Below, piece by piece: positions 23,807 through 32,670 of a stretch of DNA of 64,000 bases. The notes beneath the pieces were generated by a model. That model searched no databases. It had not been told where the DNA came from and was given only the letters and a program-made list of their open reading frames with translations. The position numbers and the translations under genes were made by a program. Numbering within the stretch: the stretch's first letter is position 1; each line of letters opens with the position of its first letter. Source of the stretch: ZC4RG30 sp049841155 (GTDB taxonomy: Bacteria > Pseudomonadota > Gammaproteobacteria > Steroidobacterales > Steroidobacteraceae); contig JASGHI010000003.1 of the NCBI GenBank assembly GCA_049841155.1, positions 1,054,001 to 1,118,000 on the forward strand, written 5' to 3'.

Positions 23807-26464
23807 ATGCACAACGTGAACTCTCTTCCAGTACGGTGCCGGAACCTGGCAGTTGCAGCAGCGCTCGTGCTGCTCGCGGCCTGCAGCGGCAGCGGCAGCG
23901 TGAACCTCGGCAGCGGCCAGAGCGCCGACCCGGGCACCGTGGATTTTCCGATCGCCTACGTGAAGCGCACCATTCCGCAGGCACAGGATGACCTGCGCGA
24001 GCTGCGCGACGCCGTACCGGACGCCGACCTGTGGGTGCGCGACCGCGCCTCGCCCTCCGCGCCCGAACGCAATGTCACCGAACGCGTCACCGGCACCACC
24101 GACCGGTACGACATCAAGGACGTGAACGTCTCGGTCGATGGCAAGAAATTCATCTTCGCAATGCGCGGTCCGCTGGCGCAGAACCAGGACGAAAAGGATC
24201 CACCGACCTGGGGCATCTGGGAGTATGACGTTTCCACCGATACGCTGCGCCGCGTAATCGCGTCCGACACCATCGCGGCCGAAGGCAACGACATTGCGCC
24301 GGCCTATCTTCCCGACGGGCGCATCGTCTTCTCCTCCACGCGGCAGCGGCAGAGCCAGGCCGTGCTGCGCGACGAAGGCAAGCCGGGCTACGAGGCGCAG
24401 ACGGATGCGCGCAACGAAAGCGCCTTCGTGCTGCACGTGATGAAGGCCGACGGCACCGACATCCACCAGATTTCCTTCAACCAGAGCCACGACCTCTCCC
24501 CCACCGTGCTGTCCGATGGCCGCCTGCTGTGGAGCCGCTGGGACGGATCGACCGGCCGCGGCATTCACCTGTACACGGCGAATCCCGACGGCACGAACCT
24601 GCAGCTGCACTACGGCGCCTACAGCCATGCCACCGGCACCGCCAACTCGGTCATCCAGTTCGTGCAGCCCAGGGAAATGCCCAATGGCCGCATCCTGGCG
24701 CTGGTGCGGCCGTTCACGGACGCGGATTTCGGCGGCGACCTGACCCTCATCGACACCCGCACCTACGTCGAGAACACCCAGCCGCTGGCCGCCAGCGCCG
24801 GCATGACCGGCCCGGCGCAGACACGCGCCACGCCCAACGAAGTGAGCACGGTGAAAGGCCCTTCGCCCGGCGGACGCTTCCTGTCGGCCTTCCCGCTGTG
24901 GGATGGCACCAACCGCATCCTCGTCAGCTGGTCGCAGTGCCGCCTGCTGGACCAGAGCAGGACGCCTGCCGCGATCGTGCCCTGCACGCCGGAGCGACTC
25001 GCGGCAGCGGATCCGGTTCCGGCGCCTCCACTGTACAGCGCCTTCATCTTCGATCCGGCCGACAACACCTTCAAACCGCTGTTCGAGCCTGTCGAGGGCG
25101 TCATGATCACCGACCTGGTCGCCGCGCAGCCGCGCGCGCCGCAAGCGGTGATCCTCGACAAGGTGCCGGTGCTCGACTTCGACAGCGATCTGCAGACCGA
25201 CGGTGTCGGCATCCTCGACATCCGCAGCGTTTACGACTTCGACGGCGCGGCGCGCAATACCGGCGCCGGCAATCCGGACATCGCGACCCTGGCGAACCCT
25301 GCCCTGCGCACGGCCGCACAGCGCCCGGCGCGTTTCCTGCGCATCGAGAAGCCCGTCTCGATCGGAGACCGGGAGCTGGGCTTCCCGAACCTGAACAATG
25401 CCGCCTTCGGCACCGTCAATTACATGCGCGAGATCCTGGGCTACGTGCCCATCGAGCCGGACGGATCAGTGCGCGTGCGCGTGCCGGCCAACGTCGCCTT
25501 CGTGATCTCGATCCTGGACCAGGACGGCCGCCGCCTGTTCACGCCGCACCGCAACTGGCTGCAGCTGCGGCCGGGTGAAACCCGCAAGTGCAATGGCTGC
25601 CATCAGCAGACCACCACTCCCCCCGGCACCGCGCATGGGCGCGACGGCATCACTGCAGCGGCATGGGCGGGCGCCGCGACCACCGGAGCGCCCTTCCCCG
25701 GCACGCAGGCGCGCTTCTCCCCCGACGCGGGCGAAACCATGGCGCAGACGCGCGCGCGCTGGAGCTGCGCCAATGAGAGCTGCGCCTCCCAGCGCCTGTC
25801 CGTGGACGTGCAGTTCACCGATGAATGGACCGATCCGGTGGCTGCCGGCCGGCCGCAGGACACTGCTTTCGCCTGGACCTATGGCGGTGCCACGGGCCTG
25901 AGCACTCCCGCACCGGTGCTGCCGGGCTGCATGTCGGCATGGAACAGCACCTGCCGCACCATCATCAACTACGTGCAGCACATCCATCCGCTGTGGTACG
26001 TGAACCGCCAGGTGCTGGACACCGACGGCGTGACGGTGCTCGCGGACCACACCTGCACCAACTGCCACGCGCAGCGTGACGCGGCCATGGTCGCGCAGGT
26101 CCCGGCCGGCCAGCTGGATCTCGGCGACGGCGATTCGAACCAGCAGCCGCTGCACAAGGCGGCCTATCGCGAACTGCTTTTCAGCAGTGACGAGCTGGAA
26201 CTTGTTGGTGGTACGCTACAGCCGCGGGTTGTGACGACGATCGATCCGCAGACCGGGCAGGCCGTGCAGACTACGCCGCAGGTGCCGCCACCGCTGGCGG
26301 CGGCCAATGCGCGGGGCTCGACGCGGTTCTTCAGCCGCTTCGCGCCGGGAGGCAGTCACGAAGGCTGGCTCACCGCGGCAGAATTGCGTTTGATTTCCGA
26401 GTGGGTCGACATCGGTGCTCAGTACTTCAACAATCCGTTCGATCCAGCGGTACCGCTCAATTAA
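23807..26464 (+). CDS. HzsA-like haem c lipoprotein
   Basis: 885 residues. Lipoprotein signal with Cys at 26 (VLLAACSGSG). A beta-propeller-like region with TolB/PD40-style repeats follows (YLPDGRIVFSSTRQ, VLSDGRLLWSRWDG), matching the middle domain of hydrazine synthase alpha. The C-terminal part has two haem c motifs, C595-NGC-H and C750-TNC-H. These relatives are widespread outside anammox bacteria, so hydrazine synthesis is not implied. I start at the ATG giving MHNVNSLP; a TTG nine codons upstream is an alternative. The next gene starts inside its last 50 nt. It likely acts in an envelope redox process with the downstream TlpA and barrel proteins. Confidence 0.78.
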   Translation: MHNVNSLPVRCRNLAVAAALVLLAACSGSGSVNLGSGQSADPGTVDFPIAYVKRTIPQAQDDLRELRDAVPDADLWVRDRASPSAPERNVTERVTGTTDRYDIKDVNVSVDGKKFIFAMRGPLAQNQDEKDPPTWGIWEYDVSTDTLRRVIASDTIAAEGNDIAPAYLPDGRIVFSSTRQRQSQAVLRDEGKPGYEAQTDARNESAFVLHVMKADGTDIHQISFNQSHDLSPTVLSDGRLLWSRWDGSTGRGIHLYTANPDGTNLQLHYGAYSHATGTANSVIQFVQPREMPNGRILALVRPFTDADFGGDLTLIDTRTYVENTQPLAASAGMTGPAQTRATPNEVSTVKGPSPGGRFLSAFPLWDGTNRILVSWSQCRLLDQSRTPAAIVPCTPERLAAADPVPAPPLYSAFIFDPADNTFKPLFEPVEGVMITDLVAAQPRAPQAVILDKVPVLDFDSDLQTDGVGILDIRSVYDFDGAARNTGAGNPDIATLANPALRTAAQRPARFLRIEKPVSIGDRELGFPNLNNAAFGTVNYMREILGYVPIEPDGSVRVRVPANVAFVISILDQDGRRLFTPHRNWLQLRPGETRKCNGCHQQTTTPPGTAHGRDGITAAAWAGAATTGAPFPGTQARFSPDAGETMAQTRARWSCANESCASQRLSVDVQFTDEWTDPVAAGRPQDTAFAWTYGGATGLSTPAPVLPGCMSAWNSTCRTIINYVQHIHPLWYVNRQVLDTDGVTVLADHTCTNCHAQRDAAMVAQVPAGQLDLGDGDSNQQPLHKAAYRELLFSSDELELVGGTLQPRVVTTIDPQTGQAVQTTPQVPPPLAAANARGSTRFFSRFAPGGSHEGWLTAAELRLISEWVDIGAQYFNNPFDPAVPLN

Positions 26465-27206
26465 CCGGATCTTCGCCGCAGCCCTGCTGGTGCTGGTGCT
26501 CGCGGGCACCGGCAGGCCGGCTGCTGCCGCGGAGGAACTGGCGCAGCTGTTCGTCACCGAGCCCTACCTCGAGCTGCATCAGGGACCGGGCCGCGGCTAT
26601 GCCGTCACCCAGGTGGTGCCGCGCGGGGATTCGGTGGATGTGCTCTACCGCCGCACCGAGTGGTTCCGCGTGCGCACGCCCCGCGGCGTCGAAGGCTGGG
26701 CACATCAGCGCGACATGATGAAGACCACCTGGGCCGACGGCACGCCGTTCAAGGTGGATCTGGGCGACCGCGCCGGCTTCACCTCCCACCGCTGGGAGCT
26801 GGGCGCCTTCGCCGGCGACTACGGCGGCGCCACGCTGATCTCCAGCTACCTGTCACGCTCGTTCAACGAGCAGCTGGCCATCGAGCTCACCGCCTCGCAA
26901 TTCCTCGGCAACGCCTCCAACGGCTACGCCCTCGACGTGGGACTGACGCACGTATTCAGGCCCGAATGGCGCCTGTCACCCTTCGTGACGCTGGGCACCG
27001 GCGTCATCTACATCGAGCCCAAGTCCACGCTGGTGGTGCCCGAGGACCGGACCGACCAGACCGCCTACGTGGGAGCGGGCGTGCGCTTCTACCTGACCCG
27101 GCGCTTCTTCGCCCGCGCCGAATACCGCAGCCACATGGTATTCACCAGCCGCAATCAAAATGAGGAGATCGACGAATGGAAACTGGGGCTCGCGTTCTTC
27201 TTCTGA
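26415..27206 (+). CDS. SH3-domain and outer-membrane beta-barrel protein
   Basis: 263 residues, starting at a GTG inside the end of the HzsA-like gene, a 50-nt overlap that implies coupling. A signal peptide (IFAAALLVLVLAGTGRPAAA) is followed by a bacterial SH3-like domain (YLELHQGPGRGYAVTQVV, GVEGWAHQRDM) and then an eight-strand-type barrel with alternating residues ending in LGLAFFF. The C-terminal aromatic residue is typical of outer-membrane proteins. SH3 domains of this type often bind peptidoglycan, so the protein may join wall and outer membrane. Confidence 0.75.
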   Translation: MLSTSTIRSIQRYRSINRIFAAALLVLVLAGTGRPAAAAEELAQLFVTEPYLELHQGPGRGYAVTQVVPRGDSVDVLYRRTEWFRVRTPRGVEGWAHQRDMMKTTWADGTPFKVDLGDRAGFTSHRWELGAFAGDYGGATLISSYLSRSFNEQLAIELTASQFLGNASNGYALDVGLTHVFRPEWRLSPFVTLGTGVIYIEPKSTLVVPEDRTDQTAYVGAGVRFYLTRRFFARAEYRSHMVFTSRNQNEEIDEWKLGLAFFF

Positions 27207-27877
27207 CGGCGCTGCTGCTGGGGTCCACCGGCTGCTCTTCGCTGCGCTGGCCCTGGCATGGCAACCGCAATGCCGCCGCCGCGGAAGAGCCGCAGGCTGA
27301 CGAGCGGCAGGCGGGCGAACCGCCGCGGGTGGTCGACCCCCGGGTTGAACGGCGTGAAATCAAGGTACCCAAGATCGACGCCGAGAACGTGGAGCTCGGC
27401 GCCTATTACGGCGCCCTTTCCATCGAGGACTTCGGCACCAACCCGGTGTACGGCGTCCGCGCCGCGTACCACGTGACCGAGGACTTCTTCCTGGAAGCCA
27501 ACATCGGCCGCTCCACCGCCGGGGAGACCAGCTTCGAGACCCTGGGCGGCAATGTGCAGCTGCTTGCCGGCAATGAGAGGCGCTTCACGTACTACAGCCT
27601 GTCGCTGGGCTACAACCTGCTTCCGGGCGAGGTGTACCTCGGCCGCAACCGTGCCATGAACAGCGCGCTGTACCTGATTGGCGGCATCGGCAGCACCCGG
27701 TTCGCCGGCGACAACCGTTTCACGGTGAATTTCGGCGCCGGATACCGGGTACTGCCAACGGACTGGCTGGCGATCCACATCGATGTGCAGGACCACATCT
27801 TCCAGTCCGACCTGCTGGGCAAGGACAAGCTCACCAACAACATCGGCGCCTGGCTGGGCGCGACCGTGTTCTTCTGA
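27176..27877 (+). CDS. Outer-membrane beta-barrel lipoprotein
   Basis: 233 residues. The signal ends in a lipobox-like LLGSTGC (Cys 20). A charged Glu/Arg-rich linker precedes a small barrel (LGAYYGALSIEDFG, YSLSLGYNLLPGEV) ending in GATVFF. It is similar in size and ending to the preceding SH3/barrel protein and overlaps it by 31 nt, so the pair may have arisen by duplication or act as partners. Function unknown. Confidence 0.72.
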   Translation: METGARVLLLTALLLGSTGCSSLRWPWHGNRNAAAAEEPQADERQAGEPPRVVDPRVERREIKVPKIDAENVELGAYYGALSIEDFGTNPVYGVRAAYHVTEDFFLEANIGRSTAGETSFETLGGNVQLLAGNERRFTYYSLSLGYNLLPGEVYLGRNRAMNSALYLIGGIGSTRFAGDNRFTVNFGAGYRVLPTDWLAIHIDVQDHIFQSDLLGKDKLTNNIGAWLGATVFF

Positions 27878-27895
27878 AGGCTGGAGGAAGATCTG

Positions 27896-28393
27896 ATGAT
27901 GACTGCATCCGCACCCCTGCGCGCCCTGCTCGTCGCGGCGCTGCTGTCGACGCCTGCTCTGGCCGTAGCGCCCTCGGGGCCCGCCCCGGACTTCCGGCTG
28001 CCCAGCATGGCCGGCAAGCCGGTGAGCCTCGACCAGTACAAGGGCCAGGTCGTGATGATCAACTTCTGGGCCAGCTGGTGCGGTCCCTGCCGCCAGGAAA
28101 TGCCGCTGCTGGAACAGCTGCACAAGAAGTACAAGCCCCTGGGTTTCACGATGATCGGCGTGAACGTCGAACCGGATTCCACTCTGGCAGCGGACTGGCT
28201 CAAGGCCACACCTGTCACCTTTCCGATACTGTTCGACACCCAGAGCGAGGTCAGTAAGCTCTACGCCGTAGCAGGCATGCCCAGCACGGTGATCGTCGAC
28301 CGCAAGGGCAACCTGCGCTGGCTGCACCGGGGCTACAAGCCCGGGGACGAAAACCAGTATCTGGACCAGATCCGCGCGCTGGTGCGGGAGTAG
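27896..28393 (+). CDS. TlpA-family thiol-disulfide oxidoreductase
   Basis: 165 residues: signal peptide (LLVAALLSTPALAVA), then a TlpA/ResA-type thioredoxin domain with INFWASWCGPCRQEMP (C62/C65) and the cis-Pro loop AGMPSTVIVD. Such proteins keep apo-cytochrome cysteines or other exported thiols reduced. The upstream gene encodes a CxxCH lipoprotein and the downstream gene a lipoprotein ending in CGCN, both plausible clients. The gaps are 18 nt and 10 nt, so it is in the same operon. Confidence 0.85.
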   Translation: MMTASAPLRALLVAALLSTPALAVAPSGPAPDFRLPSMAGKPVSLDQYKGQVVMINFWASWCGPCRQEMPLLEQLHKKYKPLGFTMIGVNVEPDSTLAADWLKATPVTFPILFDTQSEVSKLYAVAGMPSTVIVDRKGNLRWLHRGYKPGDENQYLDQIRALVRE

Positions 28394-28403
28394 GAACGAA
28401 ACG

Positions 28404-28628
28404 ATGCGTGGCGCGCTCTTTGTCCTCATTGCGGCCGGCCTGCTGTGCAGCGGCTGCGGCCCCATCGAGCCCTGGGTGAAACCCTACGAGCGCGAGCGCC
28501 TGTCCGATCCCATCATGGCGCTGGACCCGGATCCGGTTTCCTCCTCCTACATGGACCACGTCTTCGAAGTCCGGGAAGGCGCCCGCGGCGCCACCGGCGG
28601 CTCGGGCGGCGGCTGCGGCTGCAACTGA
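28404..28628 (+). CDS. DUF4266-like small lipoprotein with C-terminal CGCN
   Basis: 74 residues: lipoprotein signal (LIAAGLLCSGCGPIEPW), the segment VKPYERERLSDPIMALDPDP, and a glycine-rich end GGSGGGCGCN. This fits the DUF4266 family, whose members sit beside DUF3570 and ApbE genes. The invariant-looking Gly/Cys tail suggests metal binding or a modification site. Its TGA shares one base with the ATG of the DUF3570 gene (TGATG). The family's function is not established to my knowledge. Confidence 0.8.
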   Translation: MRGALFVLIAAGLLCSGCGPIEPWVKPYERERLSDPIMALDPDPVSSSYMDHVFEVREGARGATGGSGGGCGCN

Positions 28629-29770
28629 TGCGCGCGTTGCTGCGATGCCTGCTGCTGGGCGCGGTGCTGGGGCCCGCCGCCGCCGGAGCGGCCGTGCTGC
28701 CCGAGAACCGCGCGGACATCATGTACCACCGCTATGACGGCGGCGGCGTGACCGTGCAGGGCCCCTCCATCCTGGTGCGCCGCAAGTTCGGCGAGAACTT
28801 CGCCGCCACGGCGAACTACTACGTCGATGCCATCTCCAGCGCCTCGATCGACGTGGTGACCACGGCGAGCCCCTACAAGGAACGGCGCGAGCAGAAGAGC
28901 CTCGGCGCCGAGTACCTGCGCGGCAAGTCCATCTATTCCGTGAGCGTGCTCACCAGCGAGGAGAACGACTACAAGTCCGACACCTACTCGCTGGGCCTGT
29001 CGCAGGACCTCTTCGGCGATCTCACCACGGTGAGCCTGGGCTTCTCGCGCGGCTGGGATACCGTGGGCAAGCGCGGGGAGCCGGACTTCCAGCGCGATGT
29101 CGACCGGCGCAATTACCGCGTGGGCGTCACCCAGGTGCTCACGCGCAGCATGCTGCTGGCCCTGAACTTCGAGACCATCACCGAAGAGGGGTACCTGCAG
29201 AACCCCTACCGCACCATGCGCTACGCCGGCCCGGCCCCCGGCAGCTACACCCGTGCGCCGGAGATCTTCCCCAATACCCGCACCGGCAATGCAGGCTCCG
29301 CGCGGCTGCGCTACTTCCTGCCCTGGCGCGCGGCAATCGAGGGACAGTACCGCTTCTACACCGACAGCTGGGGCATCGACGCGCACACGGCGGGCCTGGA
29401 ATACACGCAGCCGGTGGGGAGCAAGTGGACCTTCAGCGGCTCCTACCGCTTCTATACGCAGAACCGCGCCAACTTCTACAGCGACCTGTTCCCTCGCGCC
29501 AGCTACCAGAACTTCATGGTGCGCGACAAGGAAAACGCCAGCTACCTGACCCACACGCTGGGCGTGAGCGCCGCCTACGAATTCCCGGTGACCTTCCTGT
29601 CCTGGCTCAAGAAGGGCACGGCGAACCTGCACTACAACCGGATGATGATCAAGTACGACGACTTCCGGAACCTCACCGCCTTTCCTCCAGGCGCGGCCGA
29701 GCCGGGCACCGAGCCGTTGTATTCGCTCGACGCCGACATCATCCAGTTCTTCATCTCGTTCTGGTTCTGA
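28628..29770 (+). CDS. DUF3570-like outer-membrane protein
   Basis: 380 residues with a signal peptide (LLLGAVLGPAAAGAAVLPEN) and a body of amphipathic beta strands rich in Tyr/Arg/Asp (YRFYTDSWGIDAHTAGLEYT, YSLDADIIQFFISFWF), ending in aromatic residues as outer-membrane barrels do. DUF3570 proteins regularly follow DUF4266. I start at the ATG overlapping the DUF4266 stop; the longer open frame upstream is the DUF4266 gene read in another frame. It may form the pore or platform that displays the DUF4266 lipoprotein. Confidence 0.8.
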   Translation: MRALLRCLLLGAVLGPAAAGAAVLPENRADIMYHRYDGGGVTVQGPSILVRRKFGENFAATANYYVDAISSASIDVVTTASPYKERREQKSLGAEYLRGKSIYSVSVLTSEENDYKSDTYSLGLSQDLFGDLTTVSLGFSRGWDTVGKRGEPDFQRDVDRRNYRVGVTQVLTRSMLLALNFETITEEGYLQNPYRTMRYAGPAPGSYTRAPEIFPNTRTGNAGSARLRYFLPWRAAIEGQYRFYTDSWGIDAHTAGLEYTQPVGSKWTFSGSYRFYTQNRANFYSDLFPRASYQNFMVRDKENASYLTHTLGVSAAYEFPVTFLSWLKKGTANLHYNRMMIKYDDFRNLTAFPPGAAEPGTEPLYSLDADIIQFFISFWF

Positions 29771-29785
29771 CCCGCCGGCCGCGGC

Positions 29786-30793
29786 CTACTTGGGCGGCGC
29801 GAGGCCGTTCGAGTAGAACACCTTGCCGTCGGCGGCGATGACGATGGCATCCACGTCGGGCAGCCGGTTGATGAATTCGATGCCCTTCACTGGCCCCAGG
29901 ATGAACACCGTCTTCGACAGGCCATCGGTGCGCGTGGCCGTCGGCGCGATGATGGTGGCGCTGCGCACCGCATGCGGCGAAGTGCCGGTGCGGGGATCGA
30001 TGATGTGGTGGTAGCGCACCCCGCCCTCGTCGAAGAAGCGCTCGTAGTCACCCGAGGTCGAGAACGCCGCATCCTGCAGCGGAATGCGCAGTACCACTTC
30101 GTCCTTGCGGTCCGGATGGCGGATGCCGATCATCCACGGCTTGCCGAAACGGTCGCCCACGACGCGGGTATCGCCGCCGGCATTGACCATGGCATGGCCG
30201 TAGCCCAGCTGCTTCAGGATGTCGATGCCGCGGTCCACCGCATAGCCCTTGCCGATGCCGCCCAGATCGATGCGCATGCCGGGCCGGCCGAAGGCAATGG
30301 TGCCGGCGGCCTTGTCCAGTTTCAGCTGCCGGTAGTCCACCGAATGCAGCGCCTCGGCAATGGCCTTGCCGTCGGGCCGCCGGTGGTTGCGGTAGTCGTA
30401 CAGATAGCCGACGCTGGCATAGGTGATGTCGAACACCCCGTCGGACAGTGCCGAATACTGCTGCGCCGTCTCGATCAGCGAGAACAGCTCCGCCGAGATC
30501 GGCACCGGATGCTGCGCGGCCTCGCGGTTGACCTTCGAGATCTCGGAGGTTTCCTTGTACGTGCTCATCCGCTCGTCGATGCGGCGCATGTCCGCAAACA
30601 CGGCATCGATGGCCGTCTCGCCCGACGCACGGTCCGGCGCCCACACCTCCACGGCAACGCGTGTTCCCATGATGGCGTCATCGCGGTAGATCCACTCCGC
30701 CCGCGCAGTACTGCAGGCCGCGGCCAGCACGAACAGAACCAAACGCATCGCGGACTGTCGCAACCAGGTGACGGCACAGGGAAGGCTGTTCAT
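29786..30793 (-). CDS. apbE: FAD:protein FMN transferase (ApbE)
   Basis: 335 residues with an N-terminal signal (MRLVLFVLAAACSTARA, beginning at the second Met, residue 16). ApbE motifs: MGTRVAVEV, DLGGIGKGYAVD, NAGGDTRV, and the C-terminal HHIIDPRTGTSP and TRTDGLSKTVF. ApbE attaches FMN to Thr or Ser of exported flavoproteins. It is convergent with DUF3570, yet ApbE genes recur next to DUF4266/DUF3570, so a functional link is likely. No classical FMN-binding target domain is visible in the window. Confidence 0.9.
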   Translation of the reverse strand: MNSLPCAVTWLRQSAMRLVLFVLAAACSTARAEWIYRDDAIMGTRVAVEVWAPDRASGETAIDAVFADMRRIDERMSTYKETSEISKVNREAAQHPVPISAELFSLIETAQQYSALSDGVFDITYASVGYLYDYRNHRRPDGKAIAEALHSVDYRQLKLDKAAGTIAFGRPGMRIDLGGIGKGYAVDRGIDILKQLGYGHAMVNAGGDTRVVGDRFGKPWMIGIRHPDRKDEVVLRIPLQDAAFSTSGDYERFFDEGGVRYHHIIDPRTGTSPHAVRSATIIAPTATRTDGLSKTVFILGPVKGIEFINRLPDVDAIVIAADGKVFYSNGLAPPK

Positions 30794-30862
30794 CGTTCCA
30801 CCATACCGCAGCTGCAAAGCCTGCGGTAAGCTTCGACGCAAACCTCGAGGACCCTGACGCCC

Positions 30863-31690
30863 ATGCCGAACACCTTGCGCAAGATCTTCACCCTCGGCGC
30901 CCTGCTGCTCGCTGCGGCCGGCACCACGGTTTCCCATGCCCAGGCCCGCCAGGAAGCCCGGCTGCTCGTGGCCAGCGAGATACTGGACGAGCTGCGCAAT
31001 ACGCCCGACCAGCGAATCCCCGAGCTGCTGCTGCAGCGCGCCTATGCCGTGGCGGTGATTCCTTCGGTGACCAAGGTTGCCTTCTTCCTGGGCGGGCGCC
31101 GGGGCAATGGCGTGATGGTGGTGCGCGACGCGCGCGGCCGCTTCACCAACCCCGTGTTCATGAACCTCACCGGCGGCAGCTTCGGCCTGCAGTTCGGCGC
31201 CCAGGAGGCCGATGTGGTGCTGGTGTTCACCACGCGGCGCGGCGTCGAGGGCCTGGCCGGCGGCAAGCTCACTCTGGGCGCCGGCGCATCGGTGGCGGCC
31301 GGCCCAGTGGGCCGCTCCGCCGAAGCCGCCGGCGGATTCAATGCCGAGGTCTATTCCTATGCCCGCGCGCGCGGCCTGTTTGCCGGCCTGGCGCTGGACG
31401 GTACGGCGCTGACCGTCGACAACAACGGCAATGCGGAATTCTATGGCCGCCGCGGCGTGCTGGCCTCGGACATCATGAGCGGCGCGGTCACCAAGGATTC
31501 GGAAAATGTCCGCCGCTTCCTCGCGGCCGTCGCCGCCAGCACCGGCGAAGGCGCCGGCGCTCCCGCGCGTGCCGCCCCGGCCACCGGCGCAACATCAGAC
31601 AGTGCACCAGCCGCGGCACCGGCTGCCGGCGGCGGGGTTCGCACTTTCCCCATGGAAGACCCCACTCCGGGACAGGAACCCCCGCGCTGA
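30863..31690 (+). CDS. SYLF-domain (Ysc84-like) lipid-binding protein
   Basis: 275 residues: signal peptide (TLGALLLAAAGTTVSHAQA), then a SYLF/DUF500 domain with RAYAVAVIPSVTKVAFFLGG, GRFTNPVFMNLTGGSFGLQF and YARARGLFAGLALDG. Eukaryotic relatives bind phosphoinositides; bacterial ones are exported and of uncertain role. The tail is Ala/Pro/Gly-rich and low complexity. It stands alone, divergent from apbE and convergent with the AEC transporter. Confidence 0.85.
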   Translation: MPNTLRKIFTLGALLLAAAGTTVSHAQARQEARLLVASEILDELRNTPDQRIPELLLQRAYAVAVIPSVTKVAFFLGGRRGNGVMVVRDARGRFTNPVFMNLTGGSFGLQFGAQEADVVLVFTTRRGVEGLAGGKLTLGAGASVAAGPVGRSAEAAGGFNAEVYSYARARGLFAGLALDGTALTVDNNGNAEFYGRRGVLASDIMSGAVTKDSENVRRFLAAVAASTGEGAGAPARAAPATGATSDSAPAAAPAAGGGVRTFPMEDPTPGQEPPR

Positions 31691-31703
31691 CGCGCAGCGA
31701 TGC

Positions 31704-32576
31704 TCAGGGAGCGAGCAGCCACAGCTCCAGCGGTACGTAGACGAACCCCAGCAGCACGGAGATCGATGCGGCGCTGGCGGACAGATCCCGGCTGAGACCC
31801 TCGCGGCTGGCCAGCACCACGGAAGAGAATCCGATGGGCCCCGCCGCGCCCAGCAGCAGCGCGGCGCGCGCCATGCCGGTGAGACCAAACAGCGCCGCCA
31901 GCATCCACCCCAGTGCGAACCCCAGCCCCGTGCGCAGCAACAGCGCCGCGACGACGCCACGCGAACGCACCAGCCGCGCATCGAACAGCACGCCCAGCGC
32001 CACCACGACCAGCAGCAGGACCAGGCGGCCCCCGGTGTCCAGCACTAAAGCAACCGGCCGGGGCAGCACATAGCCCGAGACATTGATGACAAGCGCCGCG
32101 ACCAGCGCCCACAGCAGCGGGAAGGCCAGCACCTTGCGCGCAATCACCGCGGCACCCGCGGAATGGCTGCCATAGGCGGCTGCCACCACGTAGATCAGCG
32201 TGCCCTGCATCAGCGTGTGCCCGAAATCAAACAGCGCCAGATAGGCAAAACCTTCGCCACCCCACGCCGGGAGCACGAAGGTGAACTGGAAGGCGTTGTT
32301 GATGCACATCACGCAGAGCGCCAGGGCGCCCTGCTCGGCGCGCTGCAACCCCAGCTGCCGGCCGGTGGCCACGGCGGCGGCCAGCAGCGCGACGATGATG
32401 ATCACCGCCGCCACCGGCAGCACGGCCACTTCCATGCCCAGGTGCAGCCGGCTGATATTGGAGATGAACAGGGCCGGCAGCCCCACATTCAGCACCAGCT
32501 CCAGCATGCCGCCGGCCTGCTTCGGGCCGAGCAGGTTCAGGCGGCGCGCTGCGAATCCGGCCGCAAACAGCACCAC
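31704..32576 (-). CDS. AEC-family transporter (auxin efflux carrier type), 5' end uncertain
   Basis: 290 residues with about ten hydrophobic segments and an AEC pattern (GGMLELVLNVGLPALFISN, near the C-terminus LLGAAGPIGFSSVVLASREG). AEC proteins export or import organic anions. The coding start is odd: translation of the frame upstream of the GTG at 32576 continues a convincing first helix (ILSGLPVPLQIGLLVVLF), but no in-frame ATG, GTG or TTG exists there. The nearest ATG (32644) is in another frame that soon stops. A non-standard start or a small frameshift near 32600-32640 would explain it. Confidence 0.75.
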   Translation of the reverse strand: MVLFAAGFAARRLNLLGPKQAGGMLELVLNVGLPALFISNISRLHLGMEVAVLPVAAVIIIVALLAAAVATGRQLGLQRAEQGALALCVMCINNAFQFTFVLPAWGGEGFAYLALFDFGHTLMQGTLIYVVAAAYGSHSAGAAVIARKVLAFPLLWALVAALVINVSGYVLPRPVALVLDTGGRLVLLLVVVALGVLFDARLVRSRGVVAALLLRTGLGFALGWMLAALFGLTGMARAALLLGAAGPIGFSSVVLASREGLSRDLSASAASISVLLGFVYVPLELWLLAP

Positions 32577-32670
32577 CAGCAGGCCGATCTGCAGCGGGAC
32601 TGGCAGACCGCTCAGGATGTCCCCTGCGGAGCCGGCGCCCCCATGGCGGCCACACTGCCCCTGTCCACGC

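Noticed and set aside
23807..26464. Anammox-type hydrazine synthesis suggested by the HzsA-like domain
   Set aside because: Relatives of this domain are widespread, and no hydrazine synthase beta/gamma or hydrazine dehydrogenase is present.
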